DNA from: an uncultured Sphaerochaeta sp.
Lineage (GTDB): Bacteria > Spirochaetota > Spirochaetia > Sphaerochaetales > Sphaerochaetaceae
Assembly (NCBI RefSeq): GCF_963667405.1
Contig: NZ_OY763408.1
Span: 248,001 to 312,000, forward strand
Direction of reading: 5' to 3'
Length of the DNA stretch: 64,000 nt
This document shows, piece by piece, positions 62,030-64,000 of this stretch (within the stretch, counting starts at the first letter, position 1; each line of letters starts with the position of its first letter). The position numbers and the translations under genes are program-made. The notes under the pieces are model-generated. The model had not been told where the DNA came from. It searched no databases and worked only from the letters and a program-made list of their open reading frames with translations.

Positions 62030-62962
62030 ATGGGAAAAGAAAACTTGGGCATCAAGAAAGCTGATTTGAACAAAGCCCCTTTCAAGGTACGGGTAAGGCC
62101 ATATCTTATTGTTGCCCCTTCACTGATCATTACAATTGGTATTATGGTTCCATTTGTAATGGCAATCTGGTATTCGTTTACAAATTATTCATTCCAATTT
62201 CCTACTCATAAGTTTGTTGGTCTCGATAACTGGGTCAACATGTTGACTTCCAGGGAATTCTGGAATGCTCTCAAGGTCTCACTTTTATATGGATTGTTCT
62301 CCACTGCGATAGAGATCCTCCTTGGACTAGGAATCGCTCTCCTTCTCAATAGTCTGAACAATTGGCTTTCGAAAGTATTGCGTGTTTTGCTTGTATTCCC
62401 ACTCATGGTTGCTCCTGTTACTGCAACGATTGTTTGGCAGCTCATGCTGAACAGTTCAGTAGGAATTGTAGAAAAACTATTTAATATATTCGGTGTCTAT
62501 AATTTCCCCTGGGCATCCGCCCCTGGAACCGCGCTCATGACAGTAATCATGATCGATGTATGGATCAATACGTCATTCGTTATTCTTCTGGTACTTGCGG
62601 GACTTCAATCCCTTCCCAAGTCACCGTTTGAATCAGCCAAAATTGACGGTGGAAGTGCTTGGTTCAATTTCAAGAACCTGACCCTCCCGATGCTGAAGCC
62701 GAGTCTCTACATCGCACTCTTGTTCAGATTGATGGCTGCACTTCAGGAGTATGCGGTCATATTTGCACTTACGAAAGGCGGTCCCGGCGATACGCTCATG
62801 TCGCTTTCGTTGACTTCGTATCAGAAGGGATTCAAATTCCAGAAATTTGGATCTGCAATCTCATACATTTTGGTTCTTTGGCTTATCATCAATGTGATGG
62901 CTCAGTTTATTGTAAAGCGCCAGCGCTTTGCACAACGGCAGGCCTCTGGTCTGGAAGAGTGA
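62030..62962 (+). CDS. Carbohydrate ABC transporter permease, MalF/UgpA-like (310 aa)
   Basis: Six membrane segments with the EAA-loop motif ESAKIDGGSAWFNFKNLTLPML (Ala-x-x-Asp-Gly-Gly) near residue 205, which docks to the ATPase. N-terminal VRPYLIVAPSLIITIGIMVP. ATG 62030 has AGAGGTG upstream; the frame to 62006 overlaps the hairpin. Confidence 0.92.
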   Translation: MGKENLGIKKADLNKAPFKVRVRPYLIVAPSLIITIGIMVPFVMAIWYSFTNYSFQFPTHKFVGLDNWVNMLTSREFWNALKVSLLYGLFSTAIEILLGLGIALLLNSLNNWLSKVLRVLLVFPLMVAPVTATIVWQLMLNSSVGIVEKLFNIFGVYNFPWASAPGTALMTVIMIDVWINTSFVILLVLAGLQSLPKSPFESAKIDGGSAWFNFKNLTLPMLKPSLYIALLFRLMAALQEYAVIFALTKGGPGDTLMSLSLTSYQKGFKFQKFGSAISYILVLWLIINVMAQFIVKRQRFAQRQASGLEE

Positions 62963-62975
62963 GGAAGGTGGTATT

Positions 62976-63800
62976 ATGAACAAAGGCAAACGAGGTGCAC
63001 TAACCGCACTGATGAATACTATGCTGATAATCTATGCAATTTTTGCTCTGTTTCCGTTGCTTTGGATGGTTATCATTTCTTTTAAGGCAGATACGGAGGT
63101 TTTCACCACAACCTTCATCTTCAATCCGACATTGTCGAACTATAAGGAAGTACTGCTGCGTTCAGACTACGGAAGATACATAAGAGACAGCCTCATTGTT
63201 TCCGGAGGAGCCGTCCTTGTCTCTGTGATCGTCGGTGTTCCTGCAGCATATGCACTTGCACGATACAACTTTCCTAGGAAGGAGGAGCTGGCTTTCCAGA
63301 TTCTTTCCTTCAAGTTCGCACCGGAGATTCTCGTAGTTCTTCCTCTCTTTATGCTTTATCAGAAGATGGGCCTCTATGACAGCTATATAGGTTTGATTTG
63401 GGTCTACCAGCTCATTTCGCTTCCTCTCCTGATCTGGGTAGTAAGAGGGTATTTCGAGGATATTTCCGTTGAGATAGAATATGCTGCGCAAGTAGACGGC
63501 TATCCGTGGTATCAGATTTTCTTCAAGATGCTCATACCTCTTATCAAACCAGGTCTTGTCTCTTCTGCATTGTTGGCATTCATTTTTGCATGGAACTCAT
63601 TTACATTTCCGCTGATCCTCGCCAGTAGCAAAGTATATCCTGTTACTGTTGCAATCACTAAATATCTTGGTACTGACACCGCCCGTTACGGGAGTCTTGC
63701 AGTTGCGGCAACAGTCTCAGCACTTCCTGCTATCATATTTGCATTGTTCATTCAGAAGCATCTTGTGCGCGGGTTGAGTTTTGGTGCGGTTAAAGGATAA
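62976..63800 (+). CDS. Carbohydrate ABC transporter permease, MalG/UgpE-like (274 aa)
   Basis: Membrane protein with EAA motif EYAAQVDGYPWYQIFFKMLIPLI near residue 180, six segments. Start 62976 has GGAAGG upstream; the frame beginning at 62928 lies in the upstream gene. It forms the heterodimer with the previous permease. The terminal RGLSFGAVKG is the usual MalG-type end. Confidence 0.92.
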   Translation: MNKGKRGALTALMNTMLIIYAIFALFPLLWMVIISFKADTEVFTTTFIFNPTLSNYKEVLLRSDYGRYIRDSLIVSGGAVLVSVIVGVPAAYALARYNFPRKEELAFQILSFKFAPEILVVLPLFMLYQKMGLYDSYIGLIWVYQLISLPLLIWVVRGYFEDISVEIEYAAQVDGYPWYQIFFKMLIPLIKPGLVSSALLAFIFAWNSFTFPLILASSKVYPVTVAITKYLGTDTARYGSLAVAATVSALPAIIFALFIQKHLVRGLSFGAVKG

Positions 63801-63808
63801 GGTTTGAT

Positions 63809-64000
63809 ATGGCAAGAATTAAGTTTGAAAATATTAAGAAGAGTTTTGGAAAAGTATGCGCTCTCGACGGTATTTCGTTTGAGATTCACAATAATGAGTT
63901 TTTCGTATTATTCGGGCCGGCAGGTGCAGGAAAGACAACCATTCTCAATTGTGTTGCAGGCATCTTGATTCCAGATGAAGGGACCATTTCCTTTAATGAC
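63809..64000 (+). CDS. Carbohydrate ABC transporter ATPase, MalK/UgpC-like, N-terminal part
   Basis: Start ATG at 63809, eight bases after the permease stop, and 64 codons before the window ends. Reads ARIKFENIKKSFGK with the A-loop aromatic and Walker A GPAGAGKTT; the typical motif is GPSGCGKST, so two positions differ. The signature, Walker B and regulatory domain lie outside. Confidence 0.9.
   Translation, partial: MARIKFENIKKSFGKVCALDGISFEIHNNEFFVLFGPAGAGKTTILNCVAGILIPDEGTISFND

Overview
The window looks like the chromosome of a free-living, sugar-fermenting spirochaete, most likely Sphaerochaeta or a close relative. This is inference from gene content, with no rRNA gene to anchor it. 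The hints are several sugar ABC transporters whose binding proteins end their signal peptide in an FA(Q/A)G-type motif, MreB-type actins without mreCD, an E. coli-type homodimeric pyruvate dehydrogenase operon, and moderate G+C with AT-rich promoter regions. Most genes have a clear GGAGG-type ribosome binding site, which was used to correct many starts.

Layout. (1) 1-5617, minus strand: a surface-polysaccharide operon (O-antigen polymerase/ligase-like protein, flippase, Wzz/BY-kinase) ending in a partial sensor-like gene. (2) 5720-10370, minus: three tandem divergent MreB-like actins followed by a degenerate EAL-domain membrane protein. (3) 10993-18861, minus: a LytTR/GHKL two-component system, an outer-membrane beta-barrel protein and a 1527-residue lipoprotein with ten YDG repeats. 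(4) 19010-20670, minus: a GyrI-like protein and a decayed AlbA_2/ATPase-type regulator. (5) 20893-24073, plus: DUF1295 protein, PlsY and a fused FakA-FakB-like protein (fatty-acid activation and phospholipid entry). (6) 24226-26875: accessory island with a RelB/YafQ-type toxin-antitoxin pair and a HipA-like kinase paired with a protein carrying a resolvase-like HTH, both bordered by direct repeats. (7) 26958-29282, minus: four-carbon sugar-acid kinase and 3-hydroxyacid dehydrogenase. (8) 29639-35059, plus: aceE-aceF-lpd. (9) GNAT acetyltransferase and DEAD-box helicase. (10) 37683-54388: a 17-kb catabolic supercluster with two ribose-type ABC transporters, an L-xylulokinase-like kinase, a SorC-family regulator, four SDRs, a class II aldolase/epimerase, DeoC, an Rpe-like epimerase and a UlaE-like isomerase. 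(11) 54661-57210: a complete IS66-family element with an 8-bp target duplication that splits a glyoxalase-like gene. (12) 58001-64000: a divergent ROK regulator, a polyol-type zinc dehydrogenase and a second-class sugar ABC transporter that runs off the window.

How it fits together. The 37.7-54.4 kb cluster probably imports a pentose or pentitol, oxidises or reduces it with SDRs, phosphorylates it with the LyxK-like kinase and moves it by UlaE-like and class II aldolase-family enzymes into the pentose-phosphate pool. Three promoters in this cluster have a common palindrome (ACAT-N2-GTTATAAC-N2-ATGT) in the spacer between -35 and -10, which defines a local regulon. The pyruvate dehydrogenase promoter has a different palindrome in the same place. 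The most novel items are the orphan triple-actin operon, the kinase/resolvase-HTH module with its 25-bp direct repeats, and the shared operator.
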